A stretch of DNA of 64,000 nucleotides from Autumnicola patrickiae (GCF_031846525.1 NZ_JAVRHM010000007.1:62001-126000), one strand, 5' to 3'. Shown: positions 34,833 to 44,267, counted from the first letter of the stretch. Notes: generated by a model not told the origin, from the sequence alone. A program made the numbers and translations.

Positions 34833-35615
34833 CTAAGTTATCGAACGGTCCAAATGAGTATAGCCGCCGTCTACAACCAGATGTTGCCCCGTAGTATGCG
34901 CAGATTTCTCCGAAAGAAGAAAAACCACGCTCGCTGCAATTTCTTCGCTTGTAGTCATCCTTTTTCCCAACGGAATTTTTCCTGTTATGGAACTGCGCTT
35001 TTCTTCGGGATTTTTAAAGCTGCTTAACCAACTTTCGTAAAGCGGAGTCATAACTTCTGCGGGAATTACCGCGTTTACCCTCACTCCATAAGGTAGCAAT
35101 TCCACAGCCCATTCGCGCGTTAGCGCGAGCTGAGCACCTTTTGCCGCTGCATATCCTGAAGTGCCTCCCTGGCCGGTAATTGCCGTTTTAGAACTGATGT
35201 TTACAATACTGCCTTTCGATTTTTTAAGTGACTCAAGACAAAAATGAGCCATATTGTAATAATGATTAAGATTGGAATTCAGGGATTTTCTGAATTTCTC
35301 GGGAGAGCCGTTTTCTAAACCTATACTATCATTGGCTCCTGCGTTATTTACGAGTCCGTAAATACTGCCGAATTTTTCAACAACTTCTTTGACTATTTGC
35401 TCACAGGTTTGAACATCATTCAGATCCCCGGAAATAAAATAAGCTGCTTTTCCGTCATTCTGAAGTTCCTTCAGAAGCTTTTCTCCATGATCTTTCGTAC
35501 GGCCAATAAAAACCGGAATGCCATCTTCCGCAGCAATTGCTTTTGAAATCGCTTCGCCAATTCCTTTTGTGCCGCCTGTGACAATAATCACTTTCCCCTT
35601 AAGTCCCAAATCCAT
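34833..35615 (-). CDS. SDR dehydrogenase, probable L-fucose dehydrogenase
   Basis: Short-chain dehydrogenase of 260 residues. It has cofactor loop TGGTKGIG (13-20), NNAG (90-93) and catalytic S-Y-K (Y155, K159 in YAAAK). The segment VNAVIPAEVMTPLYESW is like that of L-fucose dehydrogenases. Predicted to oxidise L-fucose to L-fucono-1,5-lactone. It is the last gene of the locus, one base after the GH95 fucosidase, and the other four steps of the pathway are encoded next door. The two SDR genes could in principle have swapped roles. Confidence 0.78.
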   Translation of the reverse strand: MDLGLKGKVIIVTGGTKGIGEAISKAIAAEDGIPVFIGRTKDHGEKLLKELQNDGKAAYFISGDLNDVQTCEQIVKEVVEKFGSIYGLVNNAGANDSIGLENGSPEKFRKSLNSNLNHYYNMAHFCLESLKKSKGSIVNISSKTAITGQGGTSGYAAAKGAQLALTREWAVELLPYGVRVNAVIPAEVMTPLYESWLSSFKNPEEKRSSITGKIPLGKRMTTSEEIAASVVFLLSEKSAHTTGQHLVVDGGYTHLDRSIT

Positions 35616-35616
35616 A

Positions 35617-37980
35617 TTAGCGGTTTTTTATTTTCAATTTTTTGTTGAGGATGATCGATTTACCTGCTACCAATGCAACTTCTGTTTCCTGTTCTCCATA
35701 GACCACGCGAATGGTTTTATTTGTTTCTGAAGTTAAACTAAGTTCTTCCAATAACCCTTGTTTCCACGAAATGCCCACTTCTATGTTTCCACGGGCTTTT
35801 AATCCGCTTACATTTCCTTTTGCCCATTCTACAGGAAGCGCAGGTAAAATCCTTAGAAAACCTTCATGTGACTGGAGCAACATTTCTGCGATTCCGGCTG
35901 TAAATCCGAAGTTTCCGTCGATCTGAAAGGGAGGATGTATGTCCAGAAGATTTGGATAGATAGAACGCTGCATAAACAGGTTAATATGCTTTTGGGCGGC
36001 CTCAGCATCTAAAAGCCTCGCGTAGAAATTTATGATCCAGGCACGGCTCCATCCCGGTCCGGCACCACCATGCTCAAGCCGGTGTTCTATGGTTTTTCGG
36101 GCAGCTTCAAATAGCTCCGGATCTTCAACCGTAATATCATCTCCCGGATGCAGGGCGTATAAATGAGAAATATGCCGGTGTCCTTTTTCAGGTTCTTCAT
36201 ATTCACGGTCCCATTCTAAAATTCTTCCGTCGTTGCCAATTTGTATTCCGGTACGCAACTGCGCTCGTTGGGCTTTTATCTTCTGAGTAAATTCATCAGA
36301 TTTTCCCAGTATTTCTGCAGATGCAATCGTATTATCAAAAACTTCCGCGATGATCTGATGGCCCATCGCGGTGCCGCGGGATAAAGCAGCAGGCTCACCA
36401 TCGGGAGCCAAATAACGGTTTTCGGGAGAAGTTTCCGGAGTGGAAATTAAGGTTCCATCACGCGGATCTTCAGTCAGCCAGTCCGAATAAAATTCAGCAT
36501 AAGCTTTAAGAGCGGGGTAGGCGCGTTCTTTTAAAAAAGTGGTGTCCTGCGTGAACCGGTAATGTTCCCAGTAATGTTGTGCCAGCCAGCCCCCACCATG
36601 GATCCAGGAGCCCCAGTAAGCTGTTTCTGCCTGCATCCATGGTGCAGCCCAAAGATCGGTAGTTTGATGTGCTACGGTTCCACTCATTCCGTATTGTTCC
36701 CGCGCAAGAATTTTGCCCCGTTCAATCAGCCGGTCTGTGAGATCAAAAAGCGGCTCCTGAAGTTCAATTAAATTGGCAGGTCCTGCGGGCCAGTAATTCA
36801 TTTGTAAATTAATGTTGAGGTGATAATCTGCATTCCATGGCGCCTGGATATGCTCATTCCAAAGACCCTGAAGATTCGCTGGATTAGTACCGGGACGGGA
36901 GCTGGAAATTAACAAATATCGGCCGTACTGAAAAAGCTTCTCAACTAAGCCTAAATCCTGTTGCCCCTCTTTTACACGCTCCAGGCGGGTGGTGGTAGTA
37001 AGGGAATCCAGATGGTCGTCGCCCAGGTTTAAAGAAGTGCGATTGTAAAATTGCTGATAATCTGCGATATGTCGCTCGAGTAGTTCTTTATAATTTTTAT
37101 TCTGAAGTTTTTCCAGCGTTTTTTGATTGTTCGCAGCAAAATCTTCGTGATAAAAGGAAGTACTGGCAACGATATATAAAACAGCTTCCTTAACATTTTT
37201 GAATTGTAGCGTATTGTTTTTAGCTTCTACGGTACCCTTTTCAATTTCGGCTTTAAGGATTGCCTCGAACTTCACTCCGTAATCAATTTCTACGGGTTCG
37301 GAATCTCTGGCACCTGCATATTGAGTAACCATTCCGCGCATATTAAGCATGTTATCCTGTGGCGAAGTAACTTCTACGGTTTGATGCCCGTTATCTTCGG
37401 GACGGCTCATCGTGAGTTTAAAAGCTATGCCGTCGGGATTTTCGGTTTTGATCTTTACAATCAGCACGTCATCTTCTGCGGAAGAAAAAACATCCTGGGT
37501 AACGGAATATCCATCTGCGGTATAAGTTGTACTTGCCACAGCATTTTCAAGGTCCAGGCTTCGCTTGTAATCTTTGATATTTTCATGCTGATATTCTATA
37601 AAAAGATCGCCCATCGTCTGGTGCGAACGAGCCACGCCCTTGTACGAAAAACGTTCAACGATAAGACTATCTGCCAGATGAAATTGACCGGCTTCTACAA
37701 GTTTTCTAATTTCTGCAAGATCTTCGGGAGTTCCTTTGCTGTTTCCCCAATCCGGACCTCCGGGCCACAGAGAATCCTCATTTAACTGAATCCTTTCACT
37801 TTCCGGATCTCCAAAAACCATTGCTCCCATTCGGCCATTTCCCACGGGCAGCGCATGATCCCAGTTTTCTGCCGGAGTCGTATACCAAAGGATGTTTTTA
37901 TTGCCGGCTTCTTGCTGAGCATAATTTTCTGAAGAAATCAGAAATGCCAGAACCAGGAGAAGTTTTATGGAGTTCTTCAT
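35617..37980 (-). CDS. GH95 alpha-L-fucosidase
   Basis: Exported glycoside hydrolase family 95 enzyme (787 residues) that releases terminal alpha-1,2-L-fucose by inversion. A signal peptide (1-21) is followed by the N-terminal beta domain (GNGRMGAMVFGDPESERIQL, 48-67) and the (alpha/alpha)6 barrel. N389 and N391 in YHLNINLQMNYW correspond to the asparagines that activate water in the family. It is set among fucose-catabolism genes, so L-fucose (rather than the alternative L-galactose) is the likely product, removed from xyloglucan side chains. Confidence 0.9.
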   Translation of the reverse strand: MKNSIKLLLVLAFLISSENYAQQEAGNKNILWYTTPAENWDHALPVGNGRMGAMVFGDPESERIQLNEDSLWPGGPDWGNSKGTPEDLAEIRKLVEAGQFHLADSLIVERFSYKGVARSHQTMGDLFIEYQHENIKDYKRSLDLENAVASTTYTADGYSVTQDVFSSAEDDVLIVKIKTENPDGIAFKLTMSRPEDNGHQTVEVTSPQDNMLNMRGMVTQYAGARDSEPVEIDYGVKFEAILKAEIEKGTVEAKNNTLQFKNVKEAVLYIVASTSFYHEDFAANNQKTLEKLQNKNYKELLERHIADYQQFYNRTSLNLGDDHLDSLTTTTRLERVKEGQQDLGLVEKLFQYGRYLLISSSRPGTNPANLQGLWNEHIQAPWNADYHLNINLQMNYWPAGPANLIELQEPLFDLTDRLIERGKILAREQYGMSGTVAHQTTDLWAAPWMQAETAYWGSWIHGGGWLAQHYWEHYRFTQDTTFLKERAYPALKAYAEFYSDWLTEDPRDGTLISTPETSPENRYLAPDGEPAALSRGTAMGHQIIAEVFDNTIASAEILGKSDEFTQKIKAQRAQLRTGIQIGNDGRILEWDREYEEPEKGHRHISHLYALHPGDDITVEDPELFEAARKTIEHRLEHGGAGPGWSRAWIINFYARLLDAEAAQKHINLFMQRSIYPNLLDIHPPFQIDGNFGFTAGIAEMLLQSHEGFLRILPALPVEWAKGNVSGLKARGNIEVGISWKQGLLEELSLTSETNKTIRVVYGEQETEVALVAGKSIILNKKLKIKNR

Positions 37981-38811
37981 TTAGTTGTCAATTTTGTAAA
38001 ATTTCTGAGCGTTTTTATAATAAAAAGCTTCTTTTTCAGCTTTGTTAAAATTTGCTGTAAACGTCTGTACAAGGTCTAAAACCCTGGAAAAATTTCCGGC
38101 AAGATTACAAACTGGCCAGTCAGAAGCAAAAACCACTTTGTTTATTCCAAAAGCAGAAAAAACGGTATCAAGACAGAACTCAAAATCTTCTTTTTTCCAG
38201 TTATTCCAGTCGGCTTCTGTGACCATTCCGGAAATTTTGCAATGAACATTCTCGAATTGCGCGAGTTCAGCGATATTCTGCTCCCAGTGTCGATAATTGC
38301 CATTTTTTATGTCCGGTTTTCCCAGGTGGTCCAGGATAAAAGGCTGCTTCGGAAATTTTTCAACCAGCTTAATGGCCTTTTCGAGTTGAAGATGATGAAC
38401 CAGTATATCATATGTCAATTTATACTGCTGAAGCTTCGAAATTCCGTTCAAAAAGCCCTTGCTAAGCATAAAATCATCGTTTTTATCCTGAAGAATGCAT
38501 CGGATTCCTTTTAAAAGCCTGTTTTTACTGAATTTCTTCAGTTTTACTTCCACATCTTCAGCAGAAAGATCGACCCAGCCCAAAACAGCCCTGATAACAT
38601 CATGTTTTTCAGCTAAATCCAGTAAAAACTGAGTTTCTTCTTCAGATTCATCAGCCTGAACGGCAATGCAGCCCGAAATATTCAAATTTTCAGTCGTGGA
38701 TTTATAATCTTCGGGCGATAATTGCCTTTTTAGAGCCCTCATTTCCTCGGTGATCCAGGTATCGCGGTTAGGATCATAATTCCAGAAATGTACATGGGCG
38801 TCTAAAACCAT
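37981..38811 (-). CDS. Amidohydrolase, probable L-fuconolactonase
   Basis: TIM-barrel amidohydrolase (COG3618 type) of 276 residues that should hydrolyse L-fucono-1,5-lactone to L-fuconate. N-terminal metal/substrate motif DAHVHFWNYDPNRDTWI (4-20), HLGKPDIKNG (about 165-174) and a late FASDWPVCNL (about 234-243) are as in known lactonases. Its end lies next to GH95 and its start overlaps the FAH-family gene by one base. A copy of the dispersed repeat is read here as K-N-G-N-Y-R-H. Confidence 0.87.
   Translation of the reverse strand: MVLDAHVHFWNYDPNRDTWITEEMRALKRQLSPEDYKSTTENLNISGCIAVQADESEEETQFLLDLAEKHDVIRAVLGWVDLSAEDVEVKLKKFSKNRLLKGIRCILQDKNDDFMLSKGFLNGISKLQQYKLTYDILVHHLQLEKAIKLVEKFPKQPFILDHLGKPDIKNGNYRHWEQNIAELAQFENVHCKISGMVTEADWNNWKKEDFEFCLDTVFSAFGINKVVFASDWPVCNLAGNFSRVLDLVQTFTANFNKAEKEAFYYKNAQKFYKIDN
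38285..38311 (+). repeat. Dispersed repeat, coding copy I
   Basis: GTCGATAATTGCCATTTT (38289-38306) is identical to the repeat core but lies within the lactonase gene, read on the minus strand in a different frame from copy H. Confidence 0.65.
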
Positions 38812-39665
38812 TATTTGAAGTTTTTGACGTGTTGCTTTGAAGTCCCAAGGCCATCGATTCCCAGTTCAACTACATCACCTTCCTTCAAAAATCGCTGTGG
38901 TTTTAATCCCATCCCAACGCCAAACGGAGTTCCGGTGGAAATAACATCTCCCGGAAGCAGGGTCATAAATTGGCTTATATAGCTTATTACTTCAGCAATA
39001 TTAAAAACAAAATCTGAGGTATTGCTGTTCTGCATGGTTTTCCCGTTCAGCTTTAACCAAAGATTGAGATTATTAGGATCTTTTATTTCATCTTTAGTCA
39101 CCAGGTAAGGCCCCAGAGGTGCAAAGGTGTCACAGCTTTTGCCTTTTACCCACTGGCCTTCGCGCTCCAGTTGGAATTCGCGTTCGCTGTAATCGTTGTG
39201 CAAAACGTATCCGGCAACAGCATCCATGGCTTCGGCTTCACTGCAGTAAGAGGTTTTCTTTCCTATTACAACTCCCAGCTCTACTTCCCAATCTGTTTTT
39301 TTACTGTTCTTCGGAATAATTAAATCGTCGTTAGGCCCAACAATTGCTGAAGTTGCTTTAAAAAACAGAACAGGCTCTTTGGGTGGTTTCATCCCGCTTT
39401 CCTCGGCATGTTTTGCATAATTAAGCCCGATGCAAATTAATTTTGAAGGTCGCTTTACAGGACTTCCAAGGCGTGTTTCCGCAGAAATTTTAGAACAGGA
39501 TTCCTTATTGGAGGATAGCCATTCAGTTAATTTGGTAATGCCATCACCTGCAAAAAAATCTTCGTTGTAGTCATTTGTAAAACCGGAAACATTGATACGT
39601 GTTCCATCTTCCAGTTCTACTCCGGGTTTTTCTTTATCTAATTCTCCAAAACGGATTAGTTTCAT
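38811..39665 (-). CDS. FAH-family hydrolase, probable diketo-deoxy-fuconate hydrolase
   Basis: Fumarylacetoacetate-hydrolase-fold enzyme of 284 residues. Predicted to split 2,4-diketo-3-deoxy-L-fuconate into pyruvate and L-lactate, the last step of the non-phosphorylating fucose route. Motifs: LICIGLNYAKHAEESG (about 76-91), PVLFFKATSAIVGPNDD (about 97-113), DWEVELGVVIG (about 122-132) with metal-binding acids, and GDVISTGTPFGVGMG (about 237-251). Specificity comes from the cluster; generic databases may call it ureidoglycolate lyase. Confidence 0.83.
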   Translation of the reverse strand: MKLIRFGELDKEKPGVELEDGTRINVSGFTNDYNEDFFAGDGITKLTEWLSSNKESCSKISAETRLGSPVKRPSKLICIGLNYAKHAEESGMKPPKEPVLFFKATSAIVGPNDDLIIPKNSKKTDWEVELGVVIGKKTSYCSEAEAMDAVAGYVLHNDYSEREFQLEREGQWVKGKSCDTFAPLGPYLVTKDEIKDPNNLNLWLKLNGKTMQNSNTSDFVFNIAEVISYISQFMTLLPGDVISTGTPFGVGMGLKPQRFLKEGDVVELGIDGLGTSKQHVKNFK

Positions 39666-39696
39666 AATTTTTTGGTTCAGTTGGTTATTTGTTTTA

Positions 39697-40464
39697 TTAG
39701 CCGTTTAATTTAATAAATCCGCCATCGATGGGGAAATCTGTTCCCGTAATAAAAGAAGCCTCATCTGAGCAGAGATAGACCGCAAGATTAGCTACTTCTT
39801 CTGGTTCTCCCATACGACCAATGGGTTGCGTAGCCGATAATTTCCCGAACATTTCCTTTTCCTGACCGGGATAATTTTTAGACAAAAATCCGTCTACAAA
39901 AGGGGTATGGATACGGGCAGGGGAAATGCTGTTGCAGCGGATTCCCTCCTGAACATAATCTTTGGCTACAGAATAGGTCATTGTGAGCACAGCGCCCTTG
40001 GTCATCGAATAGGCAAACCTATCTGAAATTCCCACAGAGGCGGCGATAGAAGCCATATTAATTATTACGCCATTCCTGTTCTTTTTCATTTTTGCAATGC
40101 AGGCATGCATGCAGTTGTAGGTTCCCTTGATGTTTACCTGATAAAGGCGATCCAGATCTTCTCCGGCTGTATTTTCCAGGTTGCCAATATGTGCAATTCC
40201 TGCGTTATTAATTAAAATATCCACCTTCGGAATCTTTTGAATTACTGTCGCTACTTTTTCTCCGTCAGTAATGTCACAGGTATGAACAGTAACGGCCTCT
40301 CGTTCTGTATTTAATTCTGAAGCCAGTTTTTCTGCGGCTTCTGGGTTTATCTCCAGAATGTGAACAATAGCACCCTGCTCTACAAAAGCTTCGGTAATAG
40401 CTTTTCCAATTCCGCTGCCGCCGCCGGTTACTATTGCAATTTTATTTTTTAAGCTGAATTTCAT
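39697..40464 (-). CDS. SDR dehydrogenase, probable 2-keto-3-deoxy-L-fuconate dehydrogenase
   Basis: Short-chain dehydrogenase of 255 residues: TGGGSGIG (13-20), NNAG (86-89), Y152 and K156 in YSMTK, and the C-terminal DEASFITGTDFPIDGG common in this group. Predicted to oxidise 2-keto-3-deoxy-L-fuconate to the 2,4-diketo acid. It follows the fuconate dehydratase directly (no gap) and precedes the FAH hydrolase, in pathway order. The other SDR gene of the locus is the better fit for fucose dehydrogenase. Confidence 0.82.
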   Translation of the reverse strand: MKFSLKNKIAIVTGGGSGIGKAITEAFVEQGAIVHILEINPEAAEKLASELNTEREAVTVHTCDITDGEKVATVIQKIPKVDILINNAGIAHIGNLENTAGEDLDRLYQVNIKGTYNCMHACIAKMKKNRNGVIINMASIAASVGISDRFAYSMTKGAVLTMTYSVAKDYVQEGIRCNSISPARIHTPFVDGFLSKNYPGQEKEMFGKLSATQPIGRMGEPEEVANLAVYLCSDEASFITGTDFPIDGGFIKLNG

Positions 40465-41808
40465 TTAGCCAATTATTGATGTCTTCAATTTATATTCAGA
40501 TTCTGCTTTCCAAATAGCTCCGTGAGGAAAAGAATATTCTTCTAAAGATTCCTTTTTCATCGTGATGCTATATCCTGCTTCCGTGGGTAAAAGATAATTT
40601 CCGTTTTTAATTACTACAGGGTCTACGAAATGTTCGTGCAGGTGATCTACATATTCAATTATTCGATCTTCCAATTTTCCACTGATTGCTATATAATCTA
40701 TAATGGACAAATGCTGCACATATTCGCAAAGACCAACGCCACCGGCGTGTGGACAAACCGGAATATCAAATTTCGCTGCCATCAGAAGAATAGCTAAGAT
40801 TTCGTTTACGCCTCCAACCCGGCAGCTGTCGATCTGGCAAATTCCTATGGCACCGGCCTGCATAAGTTGTTTAAAAACTGTACGGTTCTGGCAATGCTCA
40901 CCTGTTGCCACAAGAACCGGATCTACCGCTCTGGCAATTTTTGCATGGCCCAAAATATCATCTGGACTTGTTGGTTCTTCAATCCACCAGGGATTAAACT
41001 GGGAGAGGATTTTCATGTTTTTAACAGCCTCATTTACATCCCATTTCTGATTGGCATCCATCATTAGTTTAAAATCTTCTCCAACTTCCTCTCTTATAAT
41101 AGCTGCCCTGCGAACATCGTCTTCCAGGGAAGAGCCCACCTTCATTTTTATATGTTTCCAGCCATCAGCCTTTGCTTCCCGGCACAATTTCCTGATTTTT
41201 TCATCAGGGTATCCAAGCCATCCGGCAGATGTGGTATATGCGGGATACCCATGCTTTTCCAGGTAATCTATACGCTCATGTTTGGTAGTTTCTTTCTCCT
41301 TCAGCATGCTGATTGCTTCTTCAGGAGTAATAGCATCGGTAATATATTTGAAGTCCACACAGGCCACAAGTTCTTCGGGAGTCATATCGGCTAAAAGTCG
41401 CCACAGAGGTTTACCTTCAACTTTAGCATAAAGATCCCAGACTGCATTCACCAATGCGCCGGTAGCAAGATGGATAACGCCTTTTTCCGGACCCAACCAT
41501 CTTAACTGACTGTCACCGGTGATCATCGTCCAGAAAGCACCCATATTTTCTGTAAAGGATTCCAGTGTTTTATTCAGAAGGAGTGGGGATAAGGATTCAA
41601 TGGCTCTAGCACAAAGTTCATTTCCACGGCCTATGGTAAAAGTGAGTCCGTGGCCTTCAATATCTTCCGGATGATCTGTTTTTAAAATAACGTATGCTGC
41701 TGAATAATCGGGATCAACATTCATAGCATCAGACCCGATGGAGCTCCTGCTGGTGGGGAACCGTACATCGTGTACCTCGATATCAATTATTGTAACTGGT
41801 TTTTTCAT
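40465..41808 (-). CDS. L-fuconate dehydratase (enolase superfamily)
   Basis: Mandelate-racemase-type enolase-superfamily enzyme, about 447 residues from ATG 41808, that dehydrates L-fuconate to 2-keto-3-deoxy-L-fuconate. The N terminus with PTSRSSIGSDAMNVDPDYSA is typical of fuconate dehydratases. The barrel motifs are HIKMKVG (catalytic KxK), MMDANQKWD and WIEEPTSPDD (metal acids), ATGEHCQN, and CPHAGGVGLCEY (catalytic His). I choose ATG 41808 rather than 41826 because it matches the conserved start and does not overlap the upstream regulator gene. Confidence 0.92.
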   Translation of the reverse strand: MKKPVTIIDIEVHDVRFPTSRSSIGSDAMNVDPDYSAAYVILKTDHPEDIEGHGLTFTIGRGNELCARAIESLSPLLLNKTLESFTENMGAFWTMITGDSQLRWLGPEKGVIHLATGALVNAVWDLYAKVEGKPLWRLLADMTPEELVACVDFKYITDAITPEEAISMLKEKETTKHERIDYLEKHGYPAYTTSAGWLGYPDEKIRKLCREAKADGWKHIKMKVGSSLEDDVRRAAIIREEVGEDFKLMMDANQKWDVNEAVKNMKILSQFNPWWIEEPTSPDDILGHAKIARAVDPVLVATGEHCQNRTVFKQLMQAGAIGICQIDSCRVGGVNEILAILLMAAKFDIPVCPHAGGVGLCEYVQHLSIIDYIAISGKLEDRIIEYVDHLHEHFVDPVVIKNGNYLLPTEAGYSITMKKESLEEYSFPHGAIWKAESEYKLKTSIIG

Positions 41809-41812
41809 TGCA

Positions 41813-42691
41813 TTAATTTCTTGCATAGACCCGCTGATAATCCTGGAGATATTCGGTGGGTGAATAATTTGTTATTGCTTTAAATTGCCTGTTGAAGTTG
41901 GAGAGATTGTTAAAACCTGATTCGTAGCATATATCGGTAACAGTATACTTTTGCTCCAAGAGCATTTTACAGGCGTATCCCACACGTATTTCGTTAAGAT
42001 AGCGGGAAAAAGTTTTTCTGCTTATCCTTTTAAAAAAACGGCTGAATGCAGCCGGATTCATATGCGCAATCTCTGAAACATCCTCTAGAGAAACCGACTT
42101 TTTGAAGTTATTGAAGATATATGCATAGACTTTATCCAGATTGTTATTATCGCTCTGGTGAAAAGAGTTTAAAAACCCTGAACTCGATAATAAGACTGAA
42201 TTCTTAGATTTTGATAAGAGGTTGAGAACTTCCAGCATCTTTACTACACGCCCGAAATCATCAAGTTCCACCATTTTCATTATTTCACTGATAATTTCAT
42301 CATTTTTATCTGTGAATTTGATACCGCGCCTTGCCTTTTCGAAGAGCTGCCCGATATGTTTCATCTCGGCGGTATGGAAAAAGTCATGGCCTAGAAATTC
42401 CTGTTTAAAATGAACTGCTATTGCTTCAGCTTTCAGCTCTGAACCTTCAGCAAAATAAGCTTTGTCATTAAGCCACATATGAGGCAGGTTCTTGCCCAAT
42501 AATATGATTTCTCCCTGGCTGAACTTTTCAATACTATCCCCAACAAATCTTGTCCCCGTACTTTTAAGCACCACTACAAGCTCCAACTGCTCATGGTAAT
42601 GCCACAGCTTCAGAAAATTTGGATAGCTGTTATAATGTACAGAGAGACACTTGTTTCGTAGATCTGTCCGGTCTAAAAAGTGTAGTTTCAT
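41813..42691 (-). CDS. AraC-family regulator of the glycan/fucose locus
   Basis: One-component regulator of 292 residues. The N-terminal cupin-like sensor (about 15-110) has LWHYHEQLELVVV and GEIILLGKNLPHMW. The C-terminal AraC domain (about 190-290) has SLEDVSEIAHMNPAAFSRFF and VTDICYESGFNNLSNFNRQF. Such sensors bind small sugars, so L-fucose or a breakdown product is a plausible signal. It is placed between GH5 and the fuconate dehydratase, same strand, and a 38-bp imperfect palindrome lies 35 nt upstream. No other regulator is visible in the locus. Confidence 0.9.
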   Translation of the reverse strand: MKLHFLDRTDLRNKCLSVHYNSYPNFLKLWHYHEQLELVVVLKSTGTRFVGDSIEKFSQGEIILLGKNLPHMWLNDKAYFAEGSELKAEAIAVHFKQEFLGHDFFHTAEMKHIGQLFEKARRGIKFTDKNDEIISEIMKMVELDDFGRVVKMLEVLNLLSKSKNSVLLSSSGFLNSFHQSDNNNLDKVYAYIFNNFKKSVSLEDVSEIAHMNPAAFSRFFKRISRKTFSRYLNEIRVGYACKMLLEQKYTVTDICYESGFNNLSNFNRQFKAITNYSPTEYLQDYQRVYARN

Positions 42692-42725
42692 ATAAGGGAC
42701 GTATGAGACTTGATTTAAATTACTT

Positions 42726-42763
42726 CTGACTTTAAGGAATTAGAATGAATTCCCTAAAATCAG
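42726..42763. promoter_or_regulatory. Imperfect palindrome upstream of araC gene
   Basis: Arms CTGACTTTAAGGAATT (42726-42741) and AATTCCCTAAAATCAG (42748-42763) match at 14 of 16 positions around six bases. No T run follows, so an operator is more likely than a terminator. Confidence 0.5.
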
Positions 42764-42809
42764 AAATAATTTTTACAGCGTATACCCGCAATCAATTTAA
42801 CAAGTAATT

Positions 42810-44267
42810 TTAGTCTTCCTGATCGACAATTGCATCCAAGAGCTCGGGATAAAGCACTTCCCCCGTTTCACGATCAAAAATCGCAAAACCATTCGCGTCT
42901 TCATCACCATTATCCCAATAAAAAGGAACTAATCCATGCTCCATGGCAGATTGCGTTACATACTCCATATAATATTGGCGGTATTCATCATGTCCTTCCA
43001 CATCTGGTCTGGCAATCGCGCCATATTCTCCCAAGATAACACCTACACCATTATCAATAAACTCGGTTTTCATTTTGTTGAATTGCTCATCAACATAAGA
43101 TTCATTTGCCCAGTCTTCAGATTCCGGTGCATCATCTCCCCATTGATATACATTGCTTTCTTCATTTAATGTGAAATTATAAGGATCGTAATAATGAACT
43201 TCCATCATCAGGCGGTCATCTACTACATCTTCAGGAATTTCAGCGAAATTAAGCGTATGGTCAATATTAGTATTAAAGCCTTGCACCACTAAATGACGGT
43301 AATGATTTCTTCCGCCCGTAGCTCTTACAGCGTCCACGAAAGTTTGATTGAATCCGTTTTGTACCGTGTAGTATTCTTCAGTAGGAGTTCCATAGTCACC
43401 TTCTACCATTACTTCATTTGTACCTGCAAAAAGCAGTTTGTCATCATAATCACGGAAATTAATAGCGATTTGTTGCCACATAATTTCAAGACGGTTATTT
43501 ACATAATCTTCATCATCATAAGTAGGTTGCATCCATCCGTTATCCCAATGAGTATTGATGATGGCGTACATACCATTATCAAGGACCATATTTACCACTT
43601 CTTCTACACGGTTCATCCATTCTTCTGTAATTACAAAATTTTCTTCATCTGAAAATTTACTCCAGGCAATAGGGATACGTACTGCATTGAATCCGGCGTC
43701 TTTAACCGACTGGATTAGCTGCTCATTTACCATTGGATTTCCCCAGGCGGTCTCGCCACCAATGGCATCAAGAGAGTTCCCTAAGTTCCAGCCAATTTCC
43801 ATTTCATTAGTAAGTTGTACACTTGTCAGGTCACGCATATCAGTTTCATCCGGTGGGATAGTTGCTTCGGGAGTTTCGGCTGGCGGAGCTTCGGCAGCGG
43901 CCTGAGTTATCAGGATGTCCATAGCATCTTCTTCAGTAGAAACAGTAAGCGTTGCGGTTCTTTCTTCGGTAGCTTCATTAGCCTCTGCCGTAACTACCAC
44001 ATCACTGGTTTCTACTCCTGATTCCGCAGATAATGAGATCCAGTCTCCACCTCCGGAAATCGTCCATTCTTCACCGCTGGTAATAGCAATGGTATTTTCA
44101 CCTCCTGCGGCTTCAAAGTCTATGGAAGCAGGAGTAACACTAAATTCTATTTCTTCAATTGGAGGGGTTGTTTTTGGTCCGTCATCTTCTTCTGTGCACG
44201 ACGTAAAAACAATGCTCACGAAGAACATTAGCAAAACGCCAAAAGCATTAAATTTTTGTTTTTTCAT
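42810..44267 (-). CDS. GH5 endoglucanase with BACON domain, probable xyloglucanase
   Basis: Surface lipoprotein (C24 after a signal peptide) of 485 residues. A BACON domain (about 40-122), which spaces the enzyme from the membrane, is followed by a GH5 catalytic domain (about 145-480). The acid/base is E284 (FAGTNEVM) and the nucleophile E414 (LGEYGAI). MEIGWNLGNSLDA and ETAWGNP suggest subfamily 4, which holds most bacterial xyloglucan endo-glucanases. It would make the first backbone cuts outside the cell, feeding oligosaccharides to the SusCD pair. Confidence 0.9.
   Translation of the reverse strand: MKKQKFNAFGVLLMFFVSIVFTSCTEEDDGPKTTPPIEEIEFSVTPASIDFEAAGGENTIAITSGEEWTISGGGDWISLSAESGVETSDVVVTAEANEATEERTATLTVSTEEDAMDILITQAAAEAPPAETPEATIPPDETDMRDLTSVQLTNEMEIGWNLGNSLDAIGGETAWGNPMVNEQLIQSVKDAGFNAVRIPIAWSKFSDEENFVITEEWMNRVEEVVNMVLDNGMYAIINTHWDNGWMQPTYDDEDYVNNRLEIMWQQIAINFRDYDDKLLFAGTNEVMVEGDYGTPTEEYYTVQNGFNQTFVDAVRATGGRNHYRHLVVQGFNTNIDHTLNFAEIPEDVVDDRLMMEVHYYDPYNFTLNEESNVYQWGDDAPESEDWANESYVDEQFNKMKTEFIDNGVGVILGEYGAIARPDVEGHDEYRQYYMEYVTQSAMEHGLVPFYWDNGDEDANGFAIFDRETGEVLYPELLDAIVDQED

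Noticed and set aside
42820..42840. TCGACAATTGCAT at the end of the GH5 gene resembling the repeat core
   Set aside because: Too short and diverged; no GGCA arm follows.
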